A stretch of 64,000 nt of DNA from Novosphingobium sp. HII-3 (GCF_002916655.1 NZ_PPSM01000014.1:620001-684000), one strand, 5' to 3'; shown: positions 55,117-63,743, counted from the stretch's first letter. Program-made: numbers and translations. The notes: generated by a model from the letters alone, not told the origin.

Positions 55117-56198
55117 GCGGCCTCCGGGGTGCGCTGGTGCTGCTGGAAGATACCGTGGACCTGTTCGGCACGCAGGGCGTAGGTGTGCTCGGCCAGCACG
55201 CGGTCAAGCGCCGCCTCTCCGATGGCTTTTGCGCGCTCGGGCGAGAGAGCGGCCAGGATCTCGGCCACGTCCTTGCCGTCGCGGGCGACGAGGATTTCCT
55301 CGTTCGGTCGCAGGAACATCTCGATCCCCTCCCACGCGTCTGTGATCAGGCAGGCAGCGGCGCCCGCCGCTTCGAACACGCGGGTCGCCGGGGAGAAGCC
55401 GACATTTGCCATGGAGTCGCGCGCAACGTTGAGCACCGCGCGCGGGGTGCAGTTGAAGGCGTTGTGATCGCCCGTCCCAACATGGCCGATGGCGCGTACG
55501 TTGGGCGTCACGCCCTTGTCATGCCAGCCGTTGCCGCCCAGCAGGAACTGCCGGTCAGGCAGCGCGGCGGCCGGACGCAGGAAGAACTCCTCAATGCGAC
55601 TCTCACGGTCCGGCAGGCGGTTGGCCAGCAGGCCGAGGTCAGCCTCGAAGCGTGGATCGCGAGGGGCGGGGTGGTGCGTCTCCGGATCAAGCGCATTGTA
55701 GACGGGCTCGCAACGCTGGGCTCCGAACGCTTTGTAGGCGTCGACCACCGGCGGGCCGCCGCCATAGGTCAGCACCATGTCGAGCGAGGGCAGCGCCTTA
55801 AGCACCGGGTGCGAGGCATCGCTCCGCATCTCGTCGAGGGTGGCGGCGGCATCCACGTCCCAGAAGATGCGTAGCGCTTCCGGGCGGCTTTGCGCGACGA
55901 TGCCTTCGAGCAGCTCGCGGTCGAACACGCCCACGCCGTTGGCCTTGACCACGATGTCCGCGCCGCCGGCCTCCGCGAGGACGGAGCGCAGGCCTTCCTC
56001 GGTGGCCGGATAGACTACCGAGCGGGCCCATTCAGGCGGTTCTATGTCGCGGTGCTGCTGGCGATCGAAAGCGTCGGGCTCATAGAAGGTGATGTCGTAT
56101 CCGTGCCCGGCCAGTGCCTTGAGAATGCCGCGATAGTACGTCGCCGCGCCGTTCCAGTAGGAGGACAGCAGGCTCGATCCATAGAAGGCGATTTTCAT
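55113..56198 (-). CDS. CgeB-like glycosyltransferase
   Basis: 361-residue GT-B protein of the CgeB/DUF3880-like group, which has a soluble two-domain fold and uses nucleotide sugars. Visible are MKIAFYGSSLLSSYWNGAAT, FWDVDAAATLDEM, a pattern of FFLRPAAALPDRQFLLGGNGWHD (seen as LPDRQFLLGGNGW) and the C-terminal VFEAAGAAACLITDAWEGIEMF donor-site segment. It is paralogous to the genes on either side, suggesting stepwise or alternative sugar addition. It overlaps both neighbours by 4 bases. Confidence 0.85.
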   Translation of the reverse strand: MKIAFYGSSLLSSYWNGAATYYRGILKALAGHGYDITFYEPDAFDRQQHRDIEPPEWARSVVYPATEEGLRSVLAEAGGADIVVKANGVGVFDRELLEGIVAQSRPEALRIFWDVDAAATLDEMRSDASHPVLKALPSLDMVLTYGGGPPVVDAYKAFGAQRCEPVYNALDPETHHPAPRDPRFEADLGLLANRLPDRESRIEEFFLRPAAALPDRQFLLGGNGWHDKGVTPNVRAIGHVGTGDHNAFNCTPRAVLNVARDSMANVGFSPATRVFEAAGAAACLITDAWEGIEMFLRPNEEILVARDGKDVAEILAALSPERAKAIGEAALDRVLAEHTYALRAEQVHGIFQQHQRTPEAA

Positions 56199-57316
56199 GC
56201 GAAATCCCTGACAGAGGTGGTTTGCGGTGCCCGCAGGTGGCTCACGATCGAGAGCAGTTCGTCAACGCGGTGCGCACAGGTGTGGCGGGCAAGGATCGTC
56301 TCCATCCCGCTCTGCACAAGCGCCCCGCGAAGATCCGCGTCATCGCGAAGGGCGGTGAGATGGTGCGTCATCTCCTGGCCGTTGCGCGCGACAAGATAGT
56401 CCCTGCCGGGGCGGAACAGGCCTTCGGCATCGTCCCAGGGCGCCGAGACCAGCGGTATGCCGCAGGCGAGTGCTTCGAAGACGCGGATCGTCGGTATGCC
56501 GGGCAGGATGGTGGCGTAGTAGCGGCGCGGGACATGCACCGTTGCCATGTGATTGGCGAAGATGGCCGGTGCCCGCGCGTTGGCGGCCCACCCGTGATAG
56601 TTTACCCTGTAACGGGTCAGTGTCGCCCGGGCCTCCTCGGGATAACGCACGCCGTATATGTCGAGAGCAAGCCGCGCCTCCTGCGCGGGGCGGAACAGGA
56701 ACCGCTCCAGTTCCTCCGTTCGTTCGCCGTCGCCCCAGTTGCCTATCCAGACAAGGCCTTCGCGGCCCTCGGCGGGTTGCATCGGCGGGTGAAAGCGGCG
56801 CGTATCGGCCGCTTCGTGCCAGGTCCAGACGCGACCCTGCCATCCCCAGCCACGGTAGACTTCGCTCAACGCCTCGCCGAACGCAAGGACACCGTCGTAG
56901 CCGGACAGATCATAGGCCCGCATCGCTTCCGGTTCGCTCACAGCCCGGTGATGGGTGTCGTGGAACAGGAGGGAGAAGCTGGCGCCGCCCGCCCGGATGC
57001 GCCCTATGCGGGCGACCAGATCGTGATCGTTCCACTCGTGCACGATGACGAGGTCCGCACCCTCCAGCATCGGCTCCACCGGATCGGCGGCATCGTAAAC
57101 GCGGGAAGAGAGTTCCGGATAGGCGGTACGATAGGGTTCAAGGCCCTCTTCGCCGTGATCGGCAAGAAGGTTCGCGAGGCTCCAGGAGTTCGCCGGTTCG
57201 CGGACCTCGACCTCGTGCCCGCGGGCGAGAAGTTCGCTGAGCACACCTCGCAGGAAATGCGCATTCCCGTGATTCCAGCAGGAGGCGAGGGAGTGCGTGA
57301 AGTAGACGATCTTCAT
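56195..57316 (-). CDS. CgeB-like glycosyltransferase
   Basis: 373-residue GT-B protein and third CgeB-like paralogue of the operon. It begins MKIVYFTHSLASCWNHGNAHFL, has VIVHEWNDHDLV and FHDTHHRAVSEPEAM in the N-terminal half, the diagnostic LVWIGNWGDGERTEELERF block and a donor-site segment RVFEALACGIPLVSAPWDDAEGLF, given here in parts. The ATG at 57316 was chosen because it aligns with its paralogues and overlaps the upstream gene by 4 bases; translation further upstream is unrelated sequence. Confidence 0.87.
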   Translation of the reverse strand: MKIVYFTHSLASCWNHGNAHFLRGVLSELLARGHEVEVREPANSWSLANLLADHGEEGLEPYRTAYPELSSRVYDAADPVEPMLEGADLVIVHEWNDHDLVARIGRIRAGGASFSLLFHDTHHRAVSEPEAMRAYDLSGYDGVLAFGEALSEVYRGWGWQGRVWTWHEAADTRRFHPPMQPAEGREGLVWIGNWGDGERTEELERFLFRPAQEARLALDIYGVRYPEEARATLTRYRVNYHGWAANARAPAIFANHMATVHVPRRYYATILPGIPTIRVFEALACGIPLVSAPWDDAEGLFRPGRDYLVARNGQEMTHHLTALRDDADLRGALVQSGMETILARHTCAHRVDELLSIVSHLRAPQTTSVRDFA

Positions 57317-58431
57317 GCCGCGACCCTCCCGGCGGGGGGACTGGACGCCAGCGCTTCGCGATAGATCGCGAGCATGGAGTCCGCCATCTTCCGGGGCGCG
57401 TACTGCGTTGCGCGCTTGCGGGCCGCCTCGCTCAGACGGAGCCGCAGGGCCTCGTCCTCCACCAGCCCGGTGATGGCGCGCTCCAGGGCGATTTCGTCCC
57501 CTGCCGGGACGAAGCAGGCAGCCCCGTCCCAGAGCTCGCGGAACGTGTCGATGTCGGACAAGACGAGCGGGCATCCCGCCTGCGCCGCTTCCAGCACGGC
57601 GAGGCCGAAGGGCTCGAACGACGCTGCCGAGACGAAGATGGGCCGCGCAGCCAGTTCGCGGCCAAGCTGCACCGCGTCGAGCTGGCCGAGCAGGTTGAGG
57701 TGGTGAAGCTCGACCCGCTCGCCGTGCGGCCCCACCGGGTTGCCGGCTGCGCTGAAGGGGACGTGGATGCGGGCCGCCACCCGGTCCAGCATCCCGGCGC
57801 ACTTGACGCTGTCCCACAGCCGCCCGACGGTGAGCGCACGGTCCGGGAAGGGACCTTCTGTCGGCGCGGCGATGGGCGTGCGTCCGTTGTGGACGACGAC
57901 CGGCGCCTGATCGAGCGCGTAGTAGCGGGCGATGGTGCGGGCGTAGCTGGCGGAAGGGGCAACCACGCGATCGGCCGCTCTCAGGCCCTGCGCCATGAGA
58001 TCGCGGTGCCAGTGGTAGTCCGTGCCCAACGCCTCGCCGGGCTTTGCCGCTTCCCACCAGGTCGCGACGCAGCCATGGGTGACGGCGACGACCGGAACCC
58101 GAGGGGGCGGGGCGGCCGCAAGCGTGGGCATGTTGAGTTGGACGATGTCCGCCGCGATGTCACCGGCGAACTCTGCGAGCGCGCGACCGGCGGCGAGGAT
58201 CGGATCGGCGCTGTCGCTCAGCCAATCGAGCGGAAGACCTGTCTCGACGATGGTGACACCATCGATCCTGTGCGCTTCTTCGCGTTGGGCGGCGTCGGGC
58301 TTCGGGCCCATCACGGCAAGCACGGGTTCCACACCACGCGCCGCAAGGCCGCTCGCCAGGTCCAGCCCGTATTGCCACACTCCCCCGACCGCATCGACCG
58401 TGATGAGGGCGCGCAGGCCGGCCCCGCTCAC
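57313..58431 (-). CDS. GT4-like glycosyltransferase
   Basis: 372-residue GT-B glycosyltransferase of family GT4 type. It has an N-terminal acceptor domain (VGGVWQYGLDLASGLAARG, VTHGCVATWW, VAPSASYARTIARYY) and a C-terminal Glycos_transf_1 domain (about 190-355) with VGRLWDSVKC, FVSAASFEPFGLAVLEAAQAGCPLVLS (the EPFGLAVLEA ExxxxxxxE core is diagnostic). It starts at a GTG (58431) and overlaps both neighbours by 4 bases. Confidence 0.88.
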   Translation of the reverse strand: MSGAGLRALITVDAVGGVWQYGLDLASGLAARGVEPVLAVMGPKPDAAQREEAHRIDGVTIVETGLPLDWLSDSADPILAAGRALAEFAGDIAADIVQLNMPTLAAAPPPRVPVVAVTHGCVATWWEAAKPGEALGTDYHWHRDLMAQGLRAADRVVAPSASYARTIARYYALDQAPVVVHNGRTPIAAPTEGPFPDRALTVGRLWDSVKCAGMLDRVAARIHVPFSAAGNPVGPHGERVELHHLNLLGQLDAVQLGRELAARPIFVSAASFEPFGLAVLEAAQAGCPLVLSDIDTFRELWDGAACFVPAGDEIALERAITGLVEDEALRLRLSEAARKRATQYAPRKMADSMLAIYREALASSPPAGRVAA

Positions 58432-59513
58432 AGCGCTGCCACCCGGTTCGGTGCCGCCGCGAGCCGCTCTTCGGGGAGAGTGCTGTTCAGTCCCCGCTCT
58501 GCCGCCAGCCAGCGCGCCAGCCGCTCGACACCTTCGCGCCAGGGCAGTGGAGTGGAAAGATCCAACGCAGCGTCGACGGCGCGACGGTCTGCCACGAAGT
58601 AGCGCTGGTCGCCGGCGCGCCAGTCCTCGAACCGGAGCGGCACCTCGCTGCCGAGCAGCGCGCCGATGTGCGCCAGCAGCGTGCGAAGGCTGACCGCGTT
58701 GGCCGTGCCGCCGCCGAGATTGAAGGCGCGCCCGGCGACCGTATCGATGCGCTGCCAGGCGGCGAGATAAGCGGCAACGGCGTCGTCCACGTGGAGAATG
58801 TCGCGCACCTGATGACCGTCACCGTAGAGTGTGATCGGCTCGCCTTCCAGGGCGCGGATGAGGAAGTGCGCCACCCAGCCCTGATCTTCGGTGCCCATCT
58901 GGCGCTCGCCGTAGATGCAGCTCATGCGCAGGACTGCGGAGGGAACGCCGTAGCTGCGCGCATAGTCGAGCACGTACTGGTCTGCGCCGCCCTTGGAACA
59001 GCCGTAAGGCGTGTGGAAGTCGAGCGGACGGTCCTCCCCGATGCCGTGGTTGCGGACGCCTTCGTCGGCGGGAAGGTGGCCCTGCTCGGTCGCGGTGAAC
59101 GCAAGGTCGGCGAGGTCGCCGTAAACCTTGTTCGTCGATGCGAACACCACCGGAATGGTCTGGCGGCGCGCGGCCTCGAGGACGTTGAAGGTCCCCCCCA
59201 GGTTGATGTCGAAGTCTTCGCGCGGGTCGGTCAGGCTGGTCGTGACGGCGACCTGCGCCGCCATGTGGAAGATCGCCTGCGTACCGTCCGCGGCCTCGGC
59301 AAGGCGCGCCGCGTCGCGGATGTCGGCAATCATTGGTTCGATCCGGTCGCCATGGCGGTCGCGCAGCCATGCCAGATTGCGCTCCACCCCGGCACGGGCA
59401 AGCGCATCATAGATGATGACGCGGTGCCCTTCGCGAGCCAGTCTGTCCGCAAGGTTGCAGCCGATGAAGCCCGCGCCGCCGGTGACGAGGATCGGACGGT
59501 CGGTCGTCGTCAT
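58428..59513 (-). CDS. Extended SDR sugar-nucleotide epimerase (CDP-paratose 2-epimerase-like)
   Basis: 361-residue NAD-dependent epimerase/dehydratase. The cofactor motif is GGAGFIGCNLA, with the catalytic pair in TPYGCSKGGADQY (YxxxK) and STNKVYG. The segment CIYGERQMGTEDQGWVAHF is characteristic of CDP-paratose/CDP-tyvelose 2-epimerases (RfbE), which distinguishes it from plain GalE. Genes making CDP-paratose (RfbF, RfbG, RfbS) are not in the window, so the real substrate may differ. It overlaps neighbours by 4 bases. Confidence 0.85.
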   Translation of the reverse strand: MTTTDRPILVTGGAGFIGCNLADRLAREGHRVIIYDALARAGVERNLAWLRDRHGDRIEPMIADIRDAARLAEAADGTQAIFHMAAQVAVTTSLTDPREDFDINLGGTFNVLEAARRQTIPVVFASTNKVYGDLADLAFTATEQGHLPADEGVRNHGIGEDRPLDFHTPYGCSKGGADQYVLDYARSYGVPSAVLRMSCIYGERQMGTEDQGWVAHFLIRALEGEPITLYGDGHQVRDILHVDDAVAAYLAAWQRIDTVAGRAFNLGGGTANAVSLRTLLAHIGALLGSEVPLRFEDWRAGDQRYFVADRRAVDAALDLSTPLPWREGVERLARWLAAERGLNSTLPEERLAAAPNRVAAL

Positions 59514-60625
59514 GCGACGAGCCCCCGCGCCTCGAGCTCCGCGCGGGCCTGCTGCACGCGGTCTTCGGCGGTCTGCTGGTGGACCCACTCGGCGAGCTCG
59601 GCGAGGCCTTCCTCGAAATCCTGCCTTGCGGCGAAGCCAAGCTTGTCCGCCGCAAGGCTGGTGTCGCAGAAGCAGTGGCGGATGTCGCCGGTCCGCGCCT
59701 TGCCGACAATCTCGGGTTCGATGTCGTTCTTGCCCATGGCCCGCGCGAGCGCCTGCGCCACTTCGGTCACGGAGCGGTCCCTGCCGGAGCCGATGTTGAA
59801 GGTCTGGCCGGTGGCCTGCGGCAGCACCAGGGCGTCCGCGAAGGCGCGGGCGACATCGCTGACGTGCACGAAGTCGCGGCGCTGCTCGCCATCCTCGAAT
59901 ATCATCGGCTGCTGGCCGTTCAGCAGACGCGACGCGAAGATCGCGAGGACGCCGGTGTAGGGATTGGAGAGCGCCTGGCCCGGCCCGTAGACGTTGAACA
60001 GGCGAAGGCAGACGCTCTCGATGCCGTAGGGTGCGCCCATGATGTGCGTGGTGCGCTCCTGCACGTACTTGTTGAGCGCATAGATCGAAGCAAGGCTCGG
60101 CCGTTTCCACTCGGGCGTGGCGACGGGGGTCAGCGGACGGCCCTGGCCATCGGTCGGATCCCAGATCTTCTGCCCGTCGCGCAGCAGCCCGCGCTCCGCG
60201 TCCTGCACCAGATTTCCGTCCTCGTCGTGGTAGAGGCCTTCGCCATAGATGCTCATGGAGGAGGCGGTGACGACGCGGCGCACCGGATTGTCTATCAGCC
60301 GCTCGAACAGAACGGCGGTGCCGACATCGTTGGTGGAGGTGTAGCGTTCCACTTCGTACATGGACTGCCCGACGCCCACTTCGGCGGCAAGATGAATGAC
60401 GCTGTCCACCCCCTTGAGGGCCTGCGCGACCGCATCGCCATCGCGGATATCCGCGACGATCAGTTCGGCGTCCGGGGAAAGCGCTTCAGGGCGACCCTTG
60501 CCGCCATGAACCTGGTCCAGCAGGCAGTCCAGGATCCGCACCGTGTTGCCGCGGCGCAGCAGTTCTTCGGTGACGAACCGCCCGATAAAGCCCGCGCCGC
60601 CGGTGATGAGTACGTTTTCCGCCAT
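59510..60625 (-). CDS. Extended SDR NAD-dependent epimerase/dehydratase
   Basis: 371-residue sugar-nucleotide SDR and first gene of the glycan operon. It has TGGAGFIGRFV at the N-terminus, a TASSMSIYGEG serine region, a long insertion (about 125-170, with WDPTDGQGRPLTPVATPEWKRP in parts: DGQGRPLTP), then SIYALNKYVQE with the YxxxK pair, and RRDFVHVSDVARA. This is GalE-like with a longer substrate loop. Substrate unknown. An EcfG-type promoter lies 60 bases upstream of the ATG at 60625. Confidence 0.87.
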   Translation of the reverse strand: MAENVLITGGAGFIGRFVTEELLRRGNTVRILDCLLDQVHGGKGRPEALSPDAELIVADIRDGDAVAQALKGVDSVIHLAAEVGVGQSMYEVERYTSTNDVGTAVLFERLIDNPVRRVVTASSMSIYGEGLYHDEDGNLVQDAERGLLRDGQKIWDPTDGQGRPLTPVATPEWKRPSLASIYALNKYVQERTTHIMGAPYGIESVCLRLFNVYGPGQALSNPYTGVLAIFASRLLNGQQPMIFEDGEQRRDFVHVSDVARAFADALVLPQATGQTFNIGSGRDRSVTEVAQALARAMGKNDIEPEIVGKARTGDIRHCFCDTSLAADKLGFAARQDFEEGLAELAEWVHQQTAEDRVQQARAELEARGLVA

Positions 60626-60685
60626 GCCTTGACCCCCGCTTGTCGTCAGGAAAATGTATTGGCCGATCAGGCCGTCGCGGGGGTC

Positions 60686-60710
60686 AACATCTTCTTCTTC
60701 ATCTTGTTCC
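60686..60710 (-). promoter_or_regulatory. EcfG-type (general stress) promoter of the glycan operon
   Basis: On the minus strand, GGAAC (60710-60706), 16 bases, then TGTT (60689-60686), matching the alphaproteobacterial sigma-EcfG consensus GGAAC-N16-17-nGTT. It lies 60 bases before the ATG of the first operon gene, inside an AT-rich divergent region (60626-60809). Confidence 0.6.
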
Positions 60711-60809
60711 GAAATATTTCCATCTTAACCTGGATCATTACTTTGCTTGTAGTTGCGATGCGGAAATCATCCTTGATGGCCTATTGATCCATGTTTAGGT
60801 CTGCTCAAC

Positions 60810-61397
60810 ATGCCCTTGATTCACTTGGCTCGCCACGGACACCATGATGAAGTCGGACGCGTTCTGAGCGGCCGTTCCGACATTGCGCTGAGCGTGGCGG
60901 GAACCCGCGAAGCGCAGGAACTCGCCGGCCTACTGGCGGGTACGCAGCTGGCTTCCATCCACAGCAGCCCGCGAAGGCGTACCATGCAGACGGCCGAAGC
61001 TGTCGCTATGCGTAAGGAGCTGGCTATTCTCCCCGCGCCTGAACTCGACGAGATCGACTTCGGCGCCTTCACCGGCCGCACCTTCGGCGAACTTGAGGGC
61101 GACGTGGCGTGGGGGCGCTGGAATGCCGAACGCGCGACCTGTCGCTGTCCCGGCGGCGAAACGATGAAGGACGTGACGGAGCGCGCCTGCCGCTTCATCT
61201 TCTCCCTGGCAGCCCGGGACGAGCCGGCGCTCTGCGTCACGCATTGCGACGTGATCCGCGCGGTCGTGGCGCACGTCCTCGGCCTCGCAACTGATCGCAT
61301 CTTCATGATCGACTGCGACCCCGCATCGCTCACCACGCTTTCAATCGAGGGAGGCGCCGTGCGGCTGGTCACGCTAAACCGGCGGGCCGGGCCGTAA
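60810..61397 (+). CDS. Histidine phosphatase (phosphoglycerate-mutase-like)
   Basis: 195-residue histidine-phosphatase-superfamily enzyme. The phosphohistidine motif is LARHG (near residues 6-10), the phosphate pocket arginine is in SSPRRRTMQTAE, the acid/base lies in EIDFGAFTGRTFGELEG (given as DFGAFTG) and the second histidine is in CVTHCDVIRAVVAH. It resembles CobC/alpha-ribazole phosphatase and phosphoglycerate-mutase-like enzymes, but no cobalamin genes are nearby. In this context it may dephosphorylate a sugar phosphate. It diverges from the glycan operon, and its end overlaps the DUF6165-type gene by 29 bases. Confidence 0.82.
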   Translation: MPLIHLARHGHHDEVGRVLSGRSDIALSVAGTREAQELAGLLAGTQLASIHSSPRRRTMQTAEAVAMRKELAILPAPELDEIDFGAFTGRTFGELEGDVAWGRWNAERATCRCPGGETMKDVTERACRFIFSLAARDEPALCVTHCDVIRAVVAHVLGLATDRIFMIDCDPASLTTLSIEGGAVRLVTLNRRAGP

Positions 61398-61812
61398 GGA
61401 TCGGTTCGACCGACAGCGGCGCCAGCGTGGCGGCGTAGCTCTTTTCCTCCACCAGCTCGGAATCGAGTAGGAGGTTGATCTGCCGCTTGATGGCCGCGCG
61501 CGTGTCGTTGGTCTGGTAGACCGAGCGGGCGAGGGCCACGAAACGCGGGCCGAAACGGGCATCGGCCTCCTGCTGGCGGATGGCATCCTCCACCTCCCAC
61601 AGCATCTGGTTTACCCGACGCAGCCGATCCAGAAGCGTGGCCACACGGCCATTCTCCAGAACGGGAGCGGCGGCATCTTTCAGGAGCGCGTATTCCCGTT
61701 CCACGTTCGCCAGGCCGCTGCCGGGCGGAAGCTTCGAGCGCTTGATCTCGAGAATGGACAGCTTGTCCAGCAATTCGCCCCAGGACACGGGGATAGAAGG
61801 TGCATGTATCAC
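61369..61812 (-). CDS. DUF6165-type protein
   Basis: 147-residue mostly helical protein with no signal peptide. It begins with IPVSWGELLDKLSILEIKRSKLP and ends with TRAAIKRQINLLLDSELVEEKSY, the pattern I associate with the DUF6165 family, which is often found near glycan genes. No catalytic residues can be proposed. It starts at a GTG (61812), overlaps the heptosyltransferase-like gene by 4 bases, and its 3' end runs 29 bases into the convergent histidine phosphatase gene. Confidence 0.72.
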   Translation of the reverse strand: MIHAPSIPVSWGELLDKLSILEIKRSKLPPGSGLANVEREYALLKDAAAPVLENGRVATLLDRLRRVNQMLWEVEDAIRQQEADARFGPRFVALARSVYQTNDTRAAIKRQINLLLDSELVEEKSYAATLAPLSVEPILTARPAGLA

Positions 61813-62705
61813 TGCGTCACCTTTCCATTGCGACGGTTTCGAGCGTCAAGATCGCGAAGGATTTGCTCCGCTACGGACGGCCAGTCCCCCGGCCGGGACT
61901 GCACGTAGAGGCGGGTGTTCGGATACCAGGCGCTGGTCTTGCGGTCCGGCGCCCAGCGCCAGTCCGGCTCTGTCTTCAGCATGAGCCATGTCGGCACGCC
62001 GAGCGCGCCCGCCAGATGCGCAACCATCGTGTCGACCGTCACGATGAGGGACGATCCCGCGATCAGGGAGGCCGTGGTCATGATGTCCAGCGGGCAGCCC
62101 CGCGGGTTCAGCACGTCCAGCGTCGTTTCTTCCGGCATGAGGGTGATGCACGGCGCGGCCCCGCAGAGCGGCGCGAGAAGCTCGGGCGGAATGCTGCGCG
62201 ATGGATCCCACTCTCCCGCCCCGTGGCAGAGCGCGACTGTTCCTTCAGGCAGGATAGCCCGCGTTGTCGTGAGATAGGGTGCAGAAGCGGCTGAGGGCGG
62301 CAGGCGCAAGGCGAGGTCGAGTTCGGTGATCTCGATATCGCAGTCGCGCCGGGGCAGGGGCGAGGCAGGATCCATGCTCACGATGCGCGACAAGCCGGGG
62401 ATCTGCCGCAGCAGCGGAACCAGCCGCCCTTGCGTCTCCAGCGTCACGGACGCGGCGCGCTGCGCCAGAGGCGTCAGGAAACGTGCGAACTGAAGTGTAT
62501 CGCCAAGCCCGTGATAGCAGCGGACGAGCACGTCGCGCCCGTCGACAGGCTCGCCGTCCCAGACCCACCTCTCGTGGTAGGGGCGCGTCGGATCGTCGCG
62601 GGTCTGCGGATCGCGCGATCTGAGCACGGCATCGGCGATGGCCCAGGCGGCGTCGTAACGCTCTGCACGCATGGCTTGGGTCCAATCGGGCATGAGGTCG
62701 GGCAT
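61809..62705 (-). CDS. Heptosyltransferase-like (GT9-fold) protein
   Basis: About 298 residues with features of ADP-heptose:LPS heptosyltransferase-like proteins: DVLVRCYHGLGDTLQFARFL (the GLGDTLQFAR core is typical of the TPR-linked GT9-like group), VTLETQGRLVPLLRQIPGL, and the nucleotide-sugar site segment LIVTVDTMVAHLAGALGVPTWLML (here VDTMVAHLAGALG). No tetratricopeptide repeats are fused. The start is uncertain: ATGs exist at 62705, 62693 and 62672, none with a strong ribosome-binding site. It diverges from the methyltransferase gene. Confidence 0.75.
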   Translation of the reverse strand: MPDLMPDWTQAMRAERYDAAWAIADAVLRSRDPQTRDDPTRPYHERWVWDGEPVDGRDVLVRCYHGLGDTLQFARFLTPLAQRAASVTLETQGRLVPLLRQIPGLSRIVSMDPASPLPRRDCDIEITELDLALRLPPSAASAPYLTTTRAILPEGTVALCHGAGEWDPSRSIPPELLAPLCGAAPCITLMPEETTLDVLNPRGCPLDIMTTASLIAGSSLIVTVDTMVAHLAGALGVPTWLMLKTEPDWRWAPDRKTSAWYPNTRLYVQSRPGDWPSVAEQILRDLDARNRRNGKVTQ

Positions 62706-62828
62706 GAGGGGGCAAATGCACGAACAGCAAAGTGTATCCCTTGAGCCACCAACTACGATGAAGATCAAACTCAGGTTAGTACCTGCATTTAACAAGGGTT
62801 AGTATTTTCCAATCTTTGTAGATGCAGG

Positions 62829-62853
62829 GGAACAGGTTGGTACGATCATCGTT
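62829..62853 (+). promoter_or_regulatory. EcfG-type (general stress) promoter of the methyltransferase unit
   Basis: GGAAC (62829-62833), 16 bases, CGTT (62850-62853): an exact match to the sigma-EcfG consensus. Three GGTTRGTA copies (62774, 62797, 62835) and a CAGGT-TAGT-ACCTG palindrome (62772-62785) lie in the same 222-base AT-rich divergent region. Confidence 0.68.
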
Positions 62854-62927
62854 GGCTGGCGAGTTGACAGCATCTTTCTTCGCGCGTGAAATCCCTGTTT
62901 CATGCACGTCCATCTGGAGGGTTTCCA

Positions 62928-63743
62928 TTGCGCCCAGCCGCCGCATCTCTTCGACCGCACGACTCGACGGAGCTGCGTTCCCGCATCGCGGAACTGGGCC
63001 CATGGTTTCACAACATCGATCTCGGCGGAGGGACGACGACGGCGCCGGAGCATTTCCTCGGTGACTATCCCAGCTTCAAGTTCGAGACGTTCGCGCACGT
63101 CCTGCCAGAGGACCTCACCGGCAAGACGGTGCTCGACATCGGGTGCAACGCCGGGTTCTACTCGGTCGAGATGAAGCGCCGGGGCGCCGCGCGGGTGGTG
63201 GGTATCGACAGCGATGACCGGTACCTGGCGCAGGCCCGCCTTGCCAGCGAGGCGCTGGGTTTCAAGGGAATCGAGTTCCGCAACCTGTCGGTCTACGACG
63301 TGGCCACCCTGGGCGAACGGTTCGACCTCGTGATCTTCATGGGCGTCCTGTACCACCTGCGCCACCCGCTGCTGGCCCTCGATCTCATCCGTGAGCACGT
63401 GGCGGGTGACATGATGCTGTTCCAGACGTTGCAGCAGGGCTCGGACGAGGTGCTGGAGGTTCCGCGCGATCATCCGTTCTTCATGCCCGGCACGACCCAG
63501 CCTCCCGCGTACTTCGATGATCCCGGCTATCCCAAGATGCACTTCATCGAGCACGAGTTCGCCCATGACTGGACGAACTGGTGGGCGCCCAATGCCGCCT
63601 GCAGTCAGGCGATGCTTCGCGCGGCGGGCTTCAGCATCGTCGCCCATCCCCAGCCCGACGTCTATCTTTGCCGCACTGCCCAAGTGCCTTTCGCCGGCTA
63701 CGGTCCAGCCGCAGTTTACCCAGCCCGAGGAGAAGACCGTTGA
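62928..63743 (+). CDS. SAM-dependent methyltransferase (TIGR04290-like)
   Basis: 271-residue class I methyltransferase. It contains ELGPWFHNIDLGGGTTTAPEHF near the start (core: LGPWFHNIDLGG), the SAM site VLDIGCNAGFYSVEM, GIDSDDRY, and the YHLRHPLLALDLI region. The layout matches the family I know as TIGR04290, a group associated with glycosyltransferase clusters of unknown product; this assignment is from memory. The TTG at 62928 is preferred because GGAGGG lies 6 bases upstream; a GTG at 62886 would add 14 residues with a poorer site. It overlaps the next start. Confidence 0.82.
   Translation: MRPAAASLRPHDSTELRSRIAELGPWFHNIDLGGGTTTAPEHFLGDYPSFKFETFAHVLPEDLTGKTVLDIGCNAGFYSVEMKRRGAARVVGIDSDDRYLAQARLASEALGFKGIEFRNLSVYDVATLGERFDLVIFMGVLYHLRHPLLALDLIREHVAGDMMLFQTLQQGSDEVLEVPRDHPFFMPGTTQPPAYFDDPGYPKMHFIEHEFAHDWTNWWAPNAACSQAMLRAAGFSIVAHPQPDVYLCRTAQVPFAGYGPAAVYPARGEDR

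Noticed and set aside
56195..58057. 620-residue version of the CgeB-like glycosyltransferase
   Set aside because: The extra N-terminal part is out-of-frame sequence of the GT4-like gene. The ATG at 57316 gives the family N-terminus and the 4-base overlap seen throughout the operon.
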